A stretch of 64,000 bases of DNA from Whitmania pigra (GCA_021613335.1 JAJTWR010000231.1:2206501-2270500), one strand, 5' to 3'. Counted from the first letter of the stretch, positions 1 through 13,500 are shown. Program-made: numbers and translations. Notes: a model not told the origin generated them from the letters alone.

Positions 1-291
1 AGTCTGCAACAATGATCAAACTTTCATCGATGCTGGTGAGTCACATGGATTCATTATTGATAGAGACTCAAGGATCATGTTGTCCAAAAAGAATCTTTTT
101 GTATGTCTAAAAACAATGATTCTGTCCAAAATGTTGTTTTCTGTGCAACCTTTTTAAACATCCATTACATTCATTCATCATGTCCTCACAAAAATATTAT
201 TGTTATTACTATATGATGATATTCTACACTATTTATTTAAGCACTGAAAAGTAATCAAAATTGTTATCAAACATTAAAAAATGTCAGTATA

Positions 292-2088
292 CAGTAAAAT
301 CTCTCCATAAAGCACATCTCTACAACAAAATATTCATTATAATGGAATTGCTTTAGGGTCCTGGCCAAATCTCTAGTCTTTCTGTGCTAAAAATATTCTC
401 AACAAAGAATTTTCTCAATAACCAATAAACGAAAAGCATTTTGGTCTCTATGTTCAAACTATCTCTAAGTGCATTGGTTAATTATGCAGATTTTGTAGTT
501 AAGCAAAACAAGATAATTTTAAGATAAATATAGAAAGGGCTTTATTCAAAGTAATGTCCATTGCTAGCAATACATTTCATCAACCTTTTAGGTAATTCAT
601 GGATGCATCCCAAAAGAACGTTTCTTGTTTTGAGGCAAATCATTCATAGACCTAATTTTCCACTTCTTCGTATGTTTTGAAGTGCCGTCCAGAAAGTGCA
701 TGTGCTGTCAATCAGAGTAGGTGGTAATCTGAAGGAGCAAGGTCTGGTGACTATGGCGGGTGGGTTAATACCGTTAATCTTTTAAAGCGTCTTTAACTGG
801 TCTTGCAGTATGTGGTGGTGCGTTATCGTGAGGAAAAATTTCTTTGTCGTGTGTCCTGGCCAGTAAACCCACTTTGCATCACCAGTTACAATTTGATGCA
901 TGAAAAACTTTTGTGCAACTGAACCAACTTTTGACTGACGACTTTTCGGTTTTCCATCTGTCTTTCATTCAATTGATGGGGCACCCATTTTCCTTCCTTT
1001 AAAATCTTACCCATTGTTTTTAGACAATTAGAAATTATTTGATGGGCAACGTCTAACCTTGCTGCAAATTGATTTTGCATTTGACACGCATCACGCAGTT
1101 GTTGGTCTTCAAACTTTTTCGATTGAATCCTGGACGTTTTTTGCCATTCACATCGAAATCTCCATTTTTAAAACAATTGAACCAGCATTCACAAGTATTT
1201 AGAGATGGATCTTGTTTGCCACAAGCATCACATAGCTTTCAGCAGCACTTTTTTGCAAAATAAAGTAATGAATTAAAACTTCCTGAAGATGTTCGTTTTA
1301 GAGCATGAAGTTCGACATATTTAATTAAATGTAAAAGTATTGATGATGTCAGCATTTTCAGACAATTTAGCAGACGCAGTTGTGTAGCTAGCAGATGAGA
1401 CGACAAGATAGCATATGTATAAAATCACATGTATATCTGCACATGCACAAATCCAAATATCAAACCAAATCCACATTATTAACTGGTACACCTGATGTAA
1501 TGAAAAAAATTGATTTATTTTTGTAAACATTCAAAACATTTTTAAAATTTTAATTTCTATCTTAGAAACATAGCTAAATATTTTTGATTTACCTTATTTA
1601 CTATTCAGAAGCTTTGAAAAACAAAAAGTTCAGTTCACTTTATACCTTTGATATTTTGATTTTAAAGCACATTATTGTTTTAGCACTAAACCAGAGAAAT
1701 AAGCATAGATGTAAAAACAAAAGTAAACTTTTTTAAAGATGTTGAACAAATTGAAAAAAATGTTTTGGTGGTCAGAACTAGGGCGACATTGCTAAAAAGC
1801 TTAAAATCAAGCTCCATTAAAGCTGCTGAAAGTGATACTAGGCTTAAATTTTTTGAAAAAATGTTCATGTTATTTTTGTAATTCTTATAATTGCATGTGA
1901 CATATAAGTTAAAACTTAAAAGAATAAAAAGTTTTGCTTTTATGAAAATCTGAATCAATTTACATTTTCTAAGAAATAATATAGCATACATAACTATATA
2001 AAAAAAAACTACATATTGCAAAATTCTCTCTCTAACGAATTGTGATTTTAAAGGTCCTTCGCGATTTCGTTATAGAGAGGCTTTACTG
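292..2088. mobile_element. pogo/Tigger-like DNA transposon, degraded
   Basis: The left end (292 onward) begins CAGTAAAATCTCTCCATAA. The right end, read on the minus strand from 2088, begins CAGTAAAGCCTCTCTATAAC. These imperfect terminal inverted repeats resemble those of pogo/Tigger members of the Tc1-mariner superfamily, which start CAGT and duplicate TA. No pogo transposase frame was recognised inside. A separate mariner remnant lies at about 540-1270, so the element looks like a non-autonomous copy hit by a second transposon. It lies in the ERdj5 intron upstream of the first exon visible here. Confidence 0.6.
540..1270 (-). pseudogene. Mariner transposase remnant
   Basis: Minus-strand translation shows m mariner-type landmarks in order. 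An N-terminal helix-turn-helix region (about 1260-1085) contains the FKNGDFDV motif. The linker (about 1080-890) contains GKWVPHQLNERQMENR. The catalytic HDNAPPHTARPVKDAL block is near 830-790, and PDLAPSDYHL is near 745-715. Frame changes separate the blocks, and the usual YSPDLAPSDY reads with a stop in place of the tyrosine. The gene is dead. It sits within the pogo-like element at 292-2088. Exact mariner ends were not resolved. Confidence 0.75.
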
Positions 2089-2090
2089 GA

Positions 2091-2175
2091 TAATATAAGA
2101 CATCCCCAAAAATAAGCCCTAGTGTTGTTTTGGAACAAAAATTAATATAAGACACTGTCTTATTTTTGGGGCAAC
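2091..2175. repeat. Short inverted-repeat (MITE-like) fragment
   Basis: AATATAAGAC occurs twice, and CCCCAAAAATAAG (2104-2116) is matched by its reverse complement at 2159-2171. This gives a hairpin with a loop of about 42 bases. Arrangements with ATATAAGAC and CTTATTTTTGGGG are common in short animal DNA transposons. The family was not identified. Confidence 0.35.
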
Positions 2176-2356
2176 ACTTTTCATTCTGAAAGTGCAAATT
2201 TTATTTTTCCATTCAATGCAGCAGATTTCTCATCCAAAAAAAATTCCCTGGGTCTCTAATTATCGGACATTTACACTTAGCTAATCATCCATAAGCTAAT
2301 CAACAAAATCAATATCTTTCAGCTGTTTAACCTAGATTTATTTTTTTTTTATAAAG

Positions 2357-3689
2357 GATGAGCTTGTCCATGTTGCTACTATGTACTGCAGAGATAGTGA
2401 CCACATTTGCAATGAAATAGGCATTTGGGAAGGACTGTTTTTCTTTGAAAAGTCAAAAATCACAAAAAGTGAAGGACTGGTGGGTTTTAATGATATTTTG
2501 TCGTAAATGATTATTTTTATAATGCAGTCATTTTTTAAAGGAAATAACCAGTTATGATGCAAGAGAAATTGCTTATTCAGTCTTGGCTCAGCTTCCAGAT
2601 GTGACAATGCTTGATGAGCCTGGATTGGAGGTTTTATATTTGATTTTGCTAATGCATGTTTGGATAGCAATTGATTTTAGATAATTTATGCTCTTAATCT
2701 ACTTAATCTTAGCAAGCCTTACAAGAAGTTACAGAGGGTGTGACTCCTGCATGGTTAATCCATTTTGTTGAAGGAGAATTTAAGGATCTCGAGTTGAGAA
2801 AACTTCCATCATTAGTTGATTCTGTAAAGGTAAATGATCTTACCTGATTCCCATATCATTTGTAATTATATATTAATCATTTATATTATGTATTGACAAC
2901 TTTTTAATATATTTATAATATTGTCAATATTGTATGGGAATACGTTTATTACACTTTTGAATTTTGCTTGTAAACAATTTTCTGCCATTGCTCAGATTTG
3001 GGAAAGTGGTACCATTTATCAGCTATTATTACCATTTTTATTTTATAAATCACATAATGCTATCAGCCAAAAAGGACATCGAAATGTTTAAAGTCTCTCA
3101 ACATGGCTATGGATATCCATGGAACTATGAAATGAAAACTAAATTGAACATGCACTGCACATGCTAAATTCATTAGGAAGGAAAACAACTCTTATTTGTT
3201 GATGTTTAAAAGAATGGTAACTGCAATTTCAGTTTGGATTTAGTTGCTTACACTCTTGAAACGTTAATCAGAAGTTTAAAAATAATGTTATGCCTAGACC
3301 GAAGTGCAGAAAGTGCCAATTACAAATAAAACATTTTTGGCTGAACTTTTTGGTTCTGATTTGTATGAAAGTTGCTTGAAAGAAAACTTTGGGTTGCCTG
3401 AGGAAATTTGCAGAAAAAAGTGCAAAATTTTTAAAACATCAATTAAAATATTTTATTTGAAGATATAAGAGAACTTAAATTGATTATCCACACAGCTAAA
3501 CTGATAAGTTGGTTGAAACAACTAAAGAATGGGGGTAACAAATAGAAGAGCTTCAGTAAATTTGAAAGAAGTAAATAAAGTGTCTTTCACAAAGAAATGA
3601 AACAGTTGTTACAAAATAAAGTAGATAGTGTGATGGCAGGTGCTGGAAAGGTTCAGTGGTGGACACAAAACAAAGATGTGATTTGACTA

Positions 3690-3741
<52 letters not shown>

Positions 3742-6700
3742 TGTTATTTTTTTAATAACACTGTAATAACATTACTGTAATAATACAAGGACATTAACAA
3801 TATGTCTGCTCTAATTAAAGTAAAAATCTTCAGATTGGAAGGCTAGACTGCAAGATGTACTCTGAAAAGTGCCACAGTTTGCATATAATCAAGTTTCCTG
3901 TTTTCCTACTTTTTAAATCCATAGGTGGACATGAGGTTCATTATGGTTAGTTTTTTATTGATTTAATGTTACTAAGATTGAAAGTTTGGATAAGAATTTG
4001 TTGTGTATGTTGAACCATATTCTCATGCTAGCTTATGCAATGGAGGTGTTGTATTGCATCAAGTATTTGCATATGTAACAACACATAATGGCTATTGTTA
4101 TTATTTCCGCATGCAGGGATGCTATCCATTCGGCCAACCTGCATACCTATTTAACATATCACTCACCATTGCAGGTCGTCAAACTGCTCATGATATTGCA
4201 GCTTTTGCAAAGGACAGCTACCTGACCCCAGTAAGAACATTGGGTCCCCAGGATTTTCCTGCTGTCACTCATGACCATTATCCTTGGTTCATTGACTTCT
4301 TTGCTCCTGTAGGTATTTATAATTACAATATTTCTATACATAATGATCACAAGAACAGTAATGAATTCTTGCAATGATTATATTTTTATAAATATTGTGT
4401 TTGCAGTTGTTTCATTTAGTAATTAAATGTAATTAAAATTTTAAAGATAATTTAAAAATAGTTACATTTAGGAAGATGACTGCATTTATGGTCCAAAACA
4501 TTGGCAATTTAGAGTAGGAATCTGGGGATTTGTTTTAATGAATGAAATAAATAGGTTGGTTAGAAATCAGATATTTAATATTACAGTGGTGTCCTCCCTG
4601 CATGAGGCTATTGCCTGAATTCAGGAAAGCCTCTAAAATAGTTGATGGCTTTGTGAAGTTTGGAACTGTTGACTGCACCATCCATTCATCTCTGTGTAAC
4701 AGTGTCAGTTTTTTGTTTTTAAATGTTATCACATTGGATGTATCAGAGTACACAAAAAGGGCTAATAATGCTAGACTATGTTTGCTGTACTTTCAAAATT
4801 GCTTTCTCAAGAAACGTGAAATGTGTTACAAATTATAGCATGTCATTTAAGAATTGCATGAAGATATCAGGATAAGAGCTGCTTGAGTCGTAATAATATT
4901 CAAGAGATTCAATAATAGCCAAGAGATTCATTCATATAGATTCACTCATTTTAAGATAAGTTGTGTTTTATATTGATTATTCTTATATTATTCTTAGCAT
5001 TCCAAAATTGAACTTTTTCATCCTCTGACAAGACCACACTTATCATCTAACATATGAGGACATTATCTAATGATTTTGATTTTGTTTCTTAAGTATAGCA
5101 TCAAATCATATCCAACCACTATCCTCTACAATCAGACCAAACCTCATCATTACCATGGCGGTCATCATTCATCAGAAATTGCTGAGTTTGTCCAGGTATG
5201 GAAATAGTTTTTATGTAATTATAATATATAATTTAAAATGTTAATGGAATATAATTTGAATAATTGATTTATTTTGAAGGACATATTGAGGCCCACAGTT
5301 ATGATATTGATTCCTGAGACTTTCCAGTTGTTAGTGACTTCAAGGTCATTTGAAGAAACCTGGTTAGTTGATTTTTATGCCCCATGGTGTGGACCCTGTC
5401 AGCAGTTGGCTCCTGAATGGAGGAAACTAGCTAAGGTACTTTCTGCCACTTTTTAAAGTTTTAATTTAATCACTAGTCAAAGAACATTATGAATGTATTT
5501 TGCACATAAATATTCAACTCATGACAATTAAGGAAATTTGTTTATTATCTATTTGTAGATAAATTAAAACAAATTGAAGGAATAACTAGGTTTTGGTGAC
5601 CCATTAATATATATTTATATAACAATTTTCTGTCCAAGAATTATTAATTATCTGGATGGAATTGCTTACAATCTCACAATTTAAGTTAATTCATATGAAT
5701 ACTTTACACTTAATTTAGTTTAATAACTTTGTACAATAAGTTTTATTGAGCTACTTTGATGAGTTTTATGTTTTGTCGCCAGGCTATTTTGACAGGGTGT
5801 CCTAGGTTTTATGAAGAATGACTAAGATTTCCTTATACCAATTAAACTCTATAATCAGAATCTAAAAGTAAAGTTAATCATAGTTTGTGACATATTTTAT
5901 TTCAGTATTAATCTGTCTTTTTTATAATAGTCTTACTTTACATATATAACATTTTTTAAATGTATAAAGTTGTGCTTTAGAATTTGTATGTTGGAAGGTA
6001 ATACTGTATTGTTATTCTGTTTTGAAGAACAAATTGTTAGAAAATGCATATATTAGACATAAATCATTGGACACTAAATTTTGGATTGATTCCTTAAAAA
6101 CATCTAAAAACAGGGGAGAGCAAGATGTCATGCAAGTTATTTATTCTAGAAACTTATTTGGCTAATAAATCAACTTTTTTTTATTTAAAAAACCTAGAAA
6201 GTATGGAATGTTGTTGTTTTAGGAAATCAACAATCTAAATTCAAGTTCCATCAGTTTAAAACTTACATAACACAATTACAGATATATATTCATTTTCCTC
6301 TGTATTTCAAAGATGCTGTCGGATATGAAAACTGTTAAGGTCGGTCAGGTTGACTGTCAAGAGCACAGAAGCCTTTGCCAATCTCTCAATGTGCAATCTT
6401 ATCCATCAATCAGACTCTACCCAAGAGGGAGGGCTGATAATGCCATCTTTCAGTAGGTGTTTTTTATTTGCATGGGCATTTGAATAAAGAAAAAATTCAT
6501 GTAGCAATAATGATAGAATTTGTCTTTGACATTATAACTTATTGTCTTATTTTCTTGATGCAATAGAACAATATGTGATTTGTAGTCATAAATAGATGGA
6601 TGTGTTGAAATTTGACTGAAGACTTGATTTTGTCATTTGTGTAGTGTCTATAATGGATGGTATCGTGATGCTCAGTCCATCAGAGCATGGGCATTTGAAT

Positions 6701-7582
6701 TCCTGCCTAGCAAAACTCATAAACTCAACGAGAACAATTTTGAGAGCAAAGTATTCAAGAGCCCTAAGCCGTGGGTGATTGATTTCTATGCTCCTTGGTG
6801 TGGCCACTGTCAAGTCTTTGCTCCTGAATTCGAAAGAGTTGCAACTGTTAGTTTATCATTTTTTAAACTAAACACATGATGACTAAACTATGTAAAATCA
6901 TTCCTTACAGCTTTATTTTGATTGTGATATGTTTATATGTTGAAATATCTGCTACCAAATAGTCACCTTTGTTTCCAGGAGCTGAGAGGTAAGGTCAGAG
7001 CTGGGAAAGTCAACTGTGATGAAAGTCCCAAACTTTGTCAACGAGCTGGTGTACAGGCTTATCCAAGTGTCAGATTCTACAAGACAGACACTGATTCTAG
7101 TGATTACTCACAGGTTTGTCAATTTGTCTTTGTTTAGGTCTTACTTTGAAGTACTGAATGAGGATGTTTTCAATGTAATAGTTTGCATTATTGTTAAATT
7201 AAAAAAATTGCTCATTTTCAAACAAAAAATATTAATGACATTACCATTCTGAGTCAGAATTGCATGTTAATTAAGCAATTTAGCAAATGGACATTTGAAA
7301 CATATTGATTTTGCAGAATTACTATGGTAATGATATAAATAGTCAAGATGCCAATTATATCATTGATTATCTCAGCAAGATGGTTCCTATGAAAGTGAGT
7401 ATCATGTTTTATTTTTTCTAGACCTGACTTGTTTCCAAAAATTTGGTAATTAATAAATACTTTTTGTGGTGATTGAATGCAGAATTCTAGATATGAACAA
7501 AATCAATAACATTCAAAAGCATGCCTGTATCTTTTGTAACTTTTTACAGGCAAAAGATGGCCTCAAAAAAGACGAATTATAG
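2357..7582 (+). CDS. DNAJC10: ERdj5 / DnaJ homolog subfamily C member 10, 3' part
   Basis: ER-lumen disulfide reductase that prepares misfolded glycoproteins for ER-associated degradation. Only the C-terminal 524 residues are here; the J domain and first thioredoxin domain lie upstream of the window. Exons by splice sites and phase: 2357-2502, 2528-2630, 2713-2829, 3834-3945, 4175-4308, 4587-4703, 5094-5195, 5280-5435, 6313-6452, 6645-6846, 6979-7113, 7317-7394, 7550-7582. All junctions keep frame. The first exons match the non-catalytic thioredoxin-like domains. Three catalytic thioredoxin domains follow, with WCPPC (exon at 4587), WCGPC (exon at 5280) and WCGHC (exon at 6645). The last exon encodes [10 protein letters not shown] then stop, giving a classical KDEL retrieval signal. 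The final CGHC differs from the CGPC of the human protein and resembles PDI. The first intron after 2502 is only 25 bases by this model, so that junction is the least certain. Confidence 0.93.
3690..3737. repeat. (ATT)n microsatellite
   Basis: Run of ATT units in an ERdj5 intron. It is shorter than the two arrays in ANKAR and has no visible function. Confidence 0.9.
4070..4158 (-). mobile_element. tRNA-like SINE fragment
   Basis: On the minus strand the head reads ATGCAGGTTGGCCGAATGG, including a pol III box-A-like TTGGCCGAATGG (4126-4137). It is followed by a sequence parallel to the copies at 53906-54178 and 47050-47210. It lies in an ERdj5 intron, ending about 17 bases before the acceptor of the exon at 4175. 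Confidence 0.55.
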
Positions 7583-8790
7583 ATCTCGAGAATTCCATCT
7601 GTTGTCATGAATCTCTGGCTTACTTGATCTTGATTTTCAAGCCAATTGCTGCCCATATTTTGATTTAATGGAAGTTTTGTTTGTTGCATTAGTTAATGTT
7701 TTAAGATGTATTGAGGAAATGCAGTCCTCAAGAGGTTTTTTCCCATGACATCTGCCTTCTTTTACAGAATTTTGTGTGGTTAGGTATACTTGCCATGGTT
7801 TGTTCATAACAATAAATGGAAAATTGTTTAATGCTTTTTGTGCTGAACGTGTGTATAAGTATTTTCTAGTGATTCCAATATTGATGAATTATGGATTATA
7901 TGTCAGCTGCTTATGCACTTGAATTGTCCTATATACATGGTTCACATAGGAATTTGGAAACCAAAATTTAGGAGTTTTAAGGACCCTCTGTTCCATTTTT
8001 TAGGACCAACAAAAATAGTGGTATTTAGACTTTGTTTATCCTTTTTTTTATAATTTAAACTTATATTACAAAAAAGAAACACTTGAAGGATCAAAATATC
8101 AATTTATTTATAATTAAAAAAATCAGTTCTTTAGCTCTCTTTATAAATTGCTAATTTCTGCTGCTTTTGCTTTACTATTTTTTCCAAGAGATCCACGTTT
8201 GTGGTTGTGATACTTTCCTCCATTAATAGGCAAAATTTTCACATGGTCTCAGTCATGTTTTAACGTCTTTAGCTTCTTACTCAGCACGATCATGTCCTCT
8301 TCTACTTTTCATTATGTGGTTAGAACTGTCTCAATGTCAGAATGTCTCACCTGTAAGCATTTTATTGGGTTAAAACAAGAACATTCCGCACAACAGAAAT
8401 TTAGGTGGAAACTACTTCATAAGTAATCTCTGCCTTGGCTCAGCATATTGCCAAAGCCCCTCCTTGTTTTTAGAAAAAAAAGAATCAAGGACATAATCCT
8501 TGACAAGATATTAGTGACCACTCATGGAAACTCTCATCACTTCTCTTTTGCATCTAAATAAACCTCTGCATTTTGAGGATAAATAAATTTGAGTGAGTTT
8601 TGTCAGTCATTTGTGGACATTTAGTTTTGAATTGAATTAGTGACACTGAAAATTGAGAGCAAAATCTTAGTTTTCAATCTATGAGGGTTAGGGGGTTATG
8701 TAGTTATGCTCAACTACCAGTCTTATATAATTATTTATTCATTTGTACAGGTATAACAAAAAACAGTCAAAGATGTTTTTAAGATTAAAT
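7583..8790. other. Intergenic: ERdj5 3' UTR, then RPB6 3' UTR
   Basis: A polyadenylation signal AATAAA at 7811-7816 probably ends ERdj5 transcripts. On the minus strand AATAAA (plus-strand 8733-8738) lies 53 bases past the RPB6 stop. The two genes are convergent. Nothing else recognisable was seen between about 7830 and 8730. Confidence 0.6.
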
Positions 8791-9563
8791 TCACAAGTCC
8801 GTGACAATCAATTCATCTACAGACCACTCCTCATATGATCCATCAGGGAGATAACGCCTGATTATCATAGGAACTTTCTTGGCTTTTAGTTCTTTGGTGG
8901 CAATGGCCAAAGGATCAATTTCCCCTTCAAGTTCTACCATGACTGGAGCCCCCATTGCTATCTGTAGAGCCCTTGTCCCAAGCACCCTGGCCCTCTCATA
9001 TTTTGTCATATAAGGTGTGGTCATTCTCTTTTCGGGGTCAACTTTGAGTGACTTCTCATCTTTCCTTCCATTTTCCAAGATGTCCACATGATCTCTAACA
9101 TCCTCCACTGGTTCAGCTTCATCCTGGATGTCATCATCAATGTCATCAAAGTCTCCTTCATAGCTAAAATTAAATCAAAAACTAAGGTTATAATGTATGA
9201 AAGGCATGTTAGCTTAAGACAGTTAGAGCAAAAAAAACTGTGATTTGAAGAGTCTTATTATAAAACGAAATGGCGTTTCGAAAAAAAAATTATTTAAAAT
9301 GGCTTAAGACACTATGAAAAAGTTGTGATCCAAAAATTCGTTAAATGCAAAAACATCGTCGTAAGCATGGTTAAATTTATTGCCTTTTATGTGCTAGACT
9401 TAACTATTCTCATTAAAGTGATAGGCCTTGCACCCATTCTAAGACTTAATATGGTATCATACGCTGATATGTCCGAAGATTACAAAAGTTATGCTTAAGC
9501 AGATGATTAGTTTTAGTAAATTCCACTGAATAATACTTACTCGTCGTCCCTATCATCAGCCAT
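8791..9563 (-). CDS. POLR2F: DNA-directed RNA polymerases I, II and III subunit RPB6
   Basis: Small subunit shared by nuclear RNA polymerases I, II and III, and part of the conserved core assembly with RPB1. Two exons on the minus strand: 9541-9563 (MADDRDD, start) and 8791-9163, joined at phase 2, giving 131 aa (human 127). The N-terminus is acidic, with runs of Asp/Glu. The conserved C-terminal domain starts near [20 protein letters not shown] and continues through [19 protein letters not shown], nearly invariant family motifs. The donor GTAAGT and an AG acceptor flank the 377-base intron. The neighbour ERdj5 is convergent and P5C reductase is divergent, about 950 bases away. Confidence 0.97.
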
Positions 9564-10514
9564 TTAAATAAGAAAGTTGAATTAATGGCGATATATAACG
9601 GACCGTATCACGTTCCAAAAAAACAATCGCAATAAATAGCACACGAGTTTTCAACAAAGTAAACTAAGCAAAGATACTAAATATTTACGTGTAACCGAAT
9701 ATTAAAAAGAGATATTTTAAAGTAAAATAAATAGTCACGTATTATTGAAATTAGTAAACATGCAAGCTTTTAATTTATTTGGATCCAAAATAGATCTAAG
9801 ATTTAATAAGTCAAAAATAAGTGCATTATCACACAGATTAGCCTCCTTAGCAGTATAAATTGATGCTAAGTTAAGTTAGACTCGCATAATTTTGATCGTT
9901 GTCCCAATATAATTGATGAGCTAGTCTAAATTAATTGATGCTGCTTAAATTCAGGTCGGCAGTGTGATTATTTTATTTGTAAAACTAGGCTGTAAATTAA
10001 AATTATTTAAACCTTAACGTATTTGTAGGATCTTGGTAATCATGGTCTATGGTAATTTTTAAATAAGGTTATTTTAAGTCTGCTGCCAGTTTTTTCCGTA
10101 AGGATTGAGCGAACCCAGCTGTCGAGTCAGCCTATCTAATATTTTTTCAAATCGGTCGTCCAGTAATATTTTTGCTTTGATACAACTTTTTCACATTGCA
10201 AAGGTTTGATTTGTACGCTATCTTGTAGAAATGCATCATAGATTTGTCATTGCTTTTGCTTACCGTTAGCTGAGATTTGTGAGATTCTAATACTGATTGG
10301 ATTCTGTTGGAATGTCAAATGAAAATTTCTAGGACGAAGCATCGAGAAAGAAATACTAGAAACACCAAACACCCAACACCAACGAACAACAAAAACAAAA
10401 AGAGGTTATTTAACTAGGATTCGGTTGTCTTTTAGGTTGGAGGTTATAGAATCTACTTAGGACTTAAAGATCAAATTAAGTATATTTTACAGAAGCTGCA
10501 AACGAAACAGAAAT
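9564..10514. promoter_or_regulatory. Divergent intergenic region, RPB6 / P5C reductase
   Basis: This stretch separates two genes transcribed away from each other, so both promoters should be here. No TATA box or other element stands out clearly in the AT-rich sequence. No coding potential was recognised. Confidence 0.4.
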
Positions 10515-13500
10515 ATGTCATCATCGGGGGATCACAATAATTTGTCTGTGGATATGTCATCATTAAAATTGGGTTTCATTGGATTTGGTTTTATGGCCCA
10601 AAATTTATGCAGGGGTTTTATTGGAAAAAATGGTAGGTTGTTAGTAGGGAAATTTTTGACATTAAAGTTTAATGTAAAATAAATTTATGTAACTTAAAAA
10701 GCCTAAATGATATAAATATTTGCAAAATGTATTTATGTCATACACTTTAGCAATTATTTATGGACTTTTTATATAATGCTCCTAGTGCTCAAGCCTTCAC
10801 AGATAACATGCTATGATGTGAATACTGAACTTCTAGATAAATCTCTGGTTTGTAAACTTGAATCAAATGACTTTTGTTTCAAATTCTTACTAATTAACTC
10901 AAAACTTATCTAAAATAGAAAGAGGAATTTTCTGGAATCCATCGTTCATCTTCAAACAAAGACTTGGTCCAATGGAGTGATGTTGTTGTTGTTGCTATCA
11001 AGCCAAACATTGCTCTGAAAACATTAGTTGAGGTCAAGTCAAAGGTTGACACTAAACGCCATCTGTTTATTTCCATATGTGCAGGAATCACTATTAGGCA
11101 GTTAGAGGATGTGAGAAATTATATTGTTTACAAGCTTTTTTACCCTTTTTTACTGTCAGTATCATGATGTTATGATGGTAATGATAATGACATATTCTTA
11201 TGGTATGTTATTGCATATTGTAGTAATTCTCATTTAAGTATTTAAGTTAACTTTCAAATTTATTTATTTAATACTTAATCATGTTGCTTTGATATTTGAT
11301 CCTTTATCTGATAGAGGCAAAATGTTCCTAGAAAATGGGTACCATGTAGAACAGGGGTCTCAAACTCAAATTGCTCCGAGGGCCAAGTGACGACTTCTAA
11401 AGTTCCTCGAGGGCCGCATAGCCAGAACTTGTTTAAAATGATAAAAAGTTAATAAACAAGACAACATAATAAGAATGTAGTGCTTTACAAGCTTTCTAAA
11501 ATCCATTTATTACAAATGTAATGCAGTCAATTTATGTATCGTTTTTGGCGTATCTGTATTTGGTTAACTTAGGTTTCAGTCACTTTCTGTACTGACTGCT
11601 GACCTGGCAGCGTTTTGCATCAACAAGGGCATCAATATTAGGCTTGATTTTGTGAGAAGAAACCAATCTCAGTATTGCTTGCAAATGTTCATTAGTGAGC
11701 TGTGACCTCAGTACAGACTTGTTAACTTTCATGGATGAGAAAAATTGTTCACATGCATATGTACTGCCAAACATTGCAAGAATCCTTGCAGTATCAGAGA
11801 GTAACCTTGGAAATCTTTCTCGTGAAAGAAACGTGTGGAATTCGGGAATCCCTACTTCTGCATATTTCTGCTTCAAGATACTATCACACTGGAGTTCCAC
11901 CAACTCCATTTGCAATTCCTCTGCAACAGTGTCAATTTCTACAGCAAACGGCATCGAAAAAAGTTGAAATTGTGGCTCCAGTAACTTAAAGTCTGCAAAA
12001 CGCACATCAAACTGTTGAAGCAACACAAACATCAAATCTGCATATTCTTTCAACCATTTGGGTTCAACTTTGCTTTGGAATTCAGAGTTGAGAAATGGAC
12101 CAAATTGCCCTCACCAAGTTGCTTCATCGTTGCGGGCCGCATGAAATGCCTTTGCGGGCCGCGTGTTTGAGACCCCTGATGTAGAATATGTCCAATTATT
12201 TATACTTAAATTATTGTAAAAATCAACATGTTTTCATTCTCAGAGCCTTCCAGAAGGATCTAGGATTATAAGATCAATGCCAAATTCGCCTGTAGCTGTA
12301 GGCTGTGGAGCCACTGTAATATGCAAGGGTCACTGTGCTAAGGATGATGATCCAATAATTGCCTGCAAGTGGGTAGAGTTTCTGTTAATAGGCACAATTT
12401 GGTTAATAATTTGTTCATGATAGTTTATCATGTTTCCTGAATAAAGAGTTTCTGTTAATAGGCACAATTTGGTTAATAATTTGTTCATGATAGTTTATCA
12501 TGTTTCCTGAATAACCTTTCAGTTAATAAATTTCATTGAATTACCTTTGTTATAAATCTTTTATATCAGGCTCTTTGAAAGTGTGGGAATCTGCCTCAGT
12601 CTTCCTGAGAAAGACCTCAACACAGTGACTGCCATCAGTGGTTCTGGACCGGCTTATGTGAGTTGCTGATTATTTTGATGAATAATGTTTTTGAAGTTTT
12701 ACCAATCTAACATCTTTAGTAAGTACAACTATAATTTTATGACAATTTCATGCACATGAATATAACACAACGTTTACATATAAAGGTTTTGTAAAACTTT
12801 ATGACTAACACTTAAAGATGCATTTTAAAATTCTTAGCTCTTTTCTTAGACCTAAAGCCGAAAATATTTTCGAGTGATTTGTGCAATAATTGCTGACCCT
12901 CATGCTTTTAATAAGATGAGTTTTTCCGCATGCTAGGCACATAACCTCTAAGAAAAGAAGTATACAAATGCATAAGATAGTTTTGAACCCTAACATCTCA
13001 AGCACAAAAAACGGCCATAGTCTCCACTTTGCATCAGTTATGTTGATGCCTGTGACTAATTGCCAACTTTGATATGGAACCCCCAAATCCCCACATTGTC
13101 GTAGCAATTTCTCATTGGTTATGTCGATATTTTTATGTCGCCGAGCCCAATTCAATCTTATTGATCTTGTCTGAGGGATAATGCGCTATAACTGTTCTTT
13201 TTATTTTTTTCGATCCAAAATTGTTTGTAGGTTAAGAGAAAGCTGGACAGTCAATAGAGAAAAAGTATGCATATATAATCTCATTTATTAACGCACACGT
13301 ACATAAAGAAATTTCAAGCACATATTTATATACAGCCACTATGTTAATTTTTGGTTATCTCCATCATCTCAACGCTTTTTGGTGAACCCCCAGATCGGCG
13401 ACATAACCAGGTTCGACTGAACAATAAAACGATGTTATGTGTAAAATTGAGTAATATTGAACTTATATTTAGCGAGTTAACAGAAAATTGTAGGTTGTTC

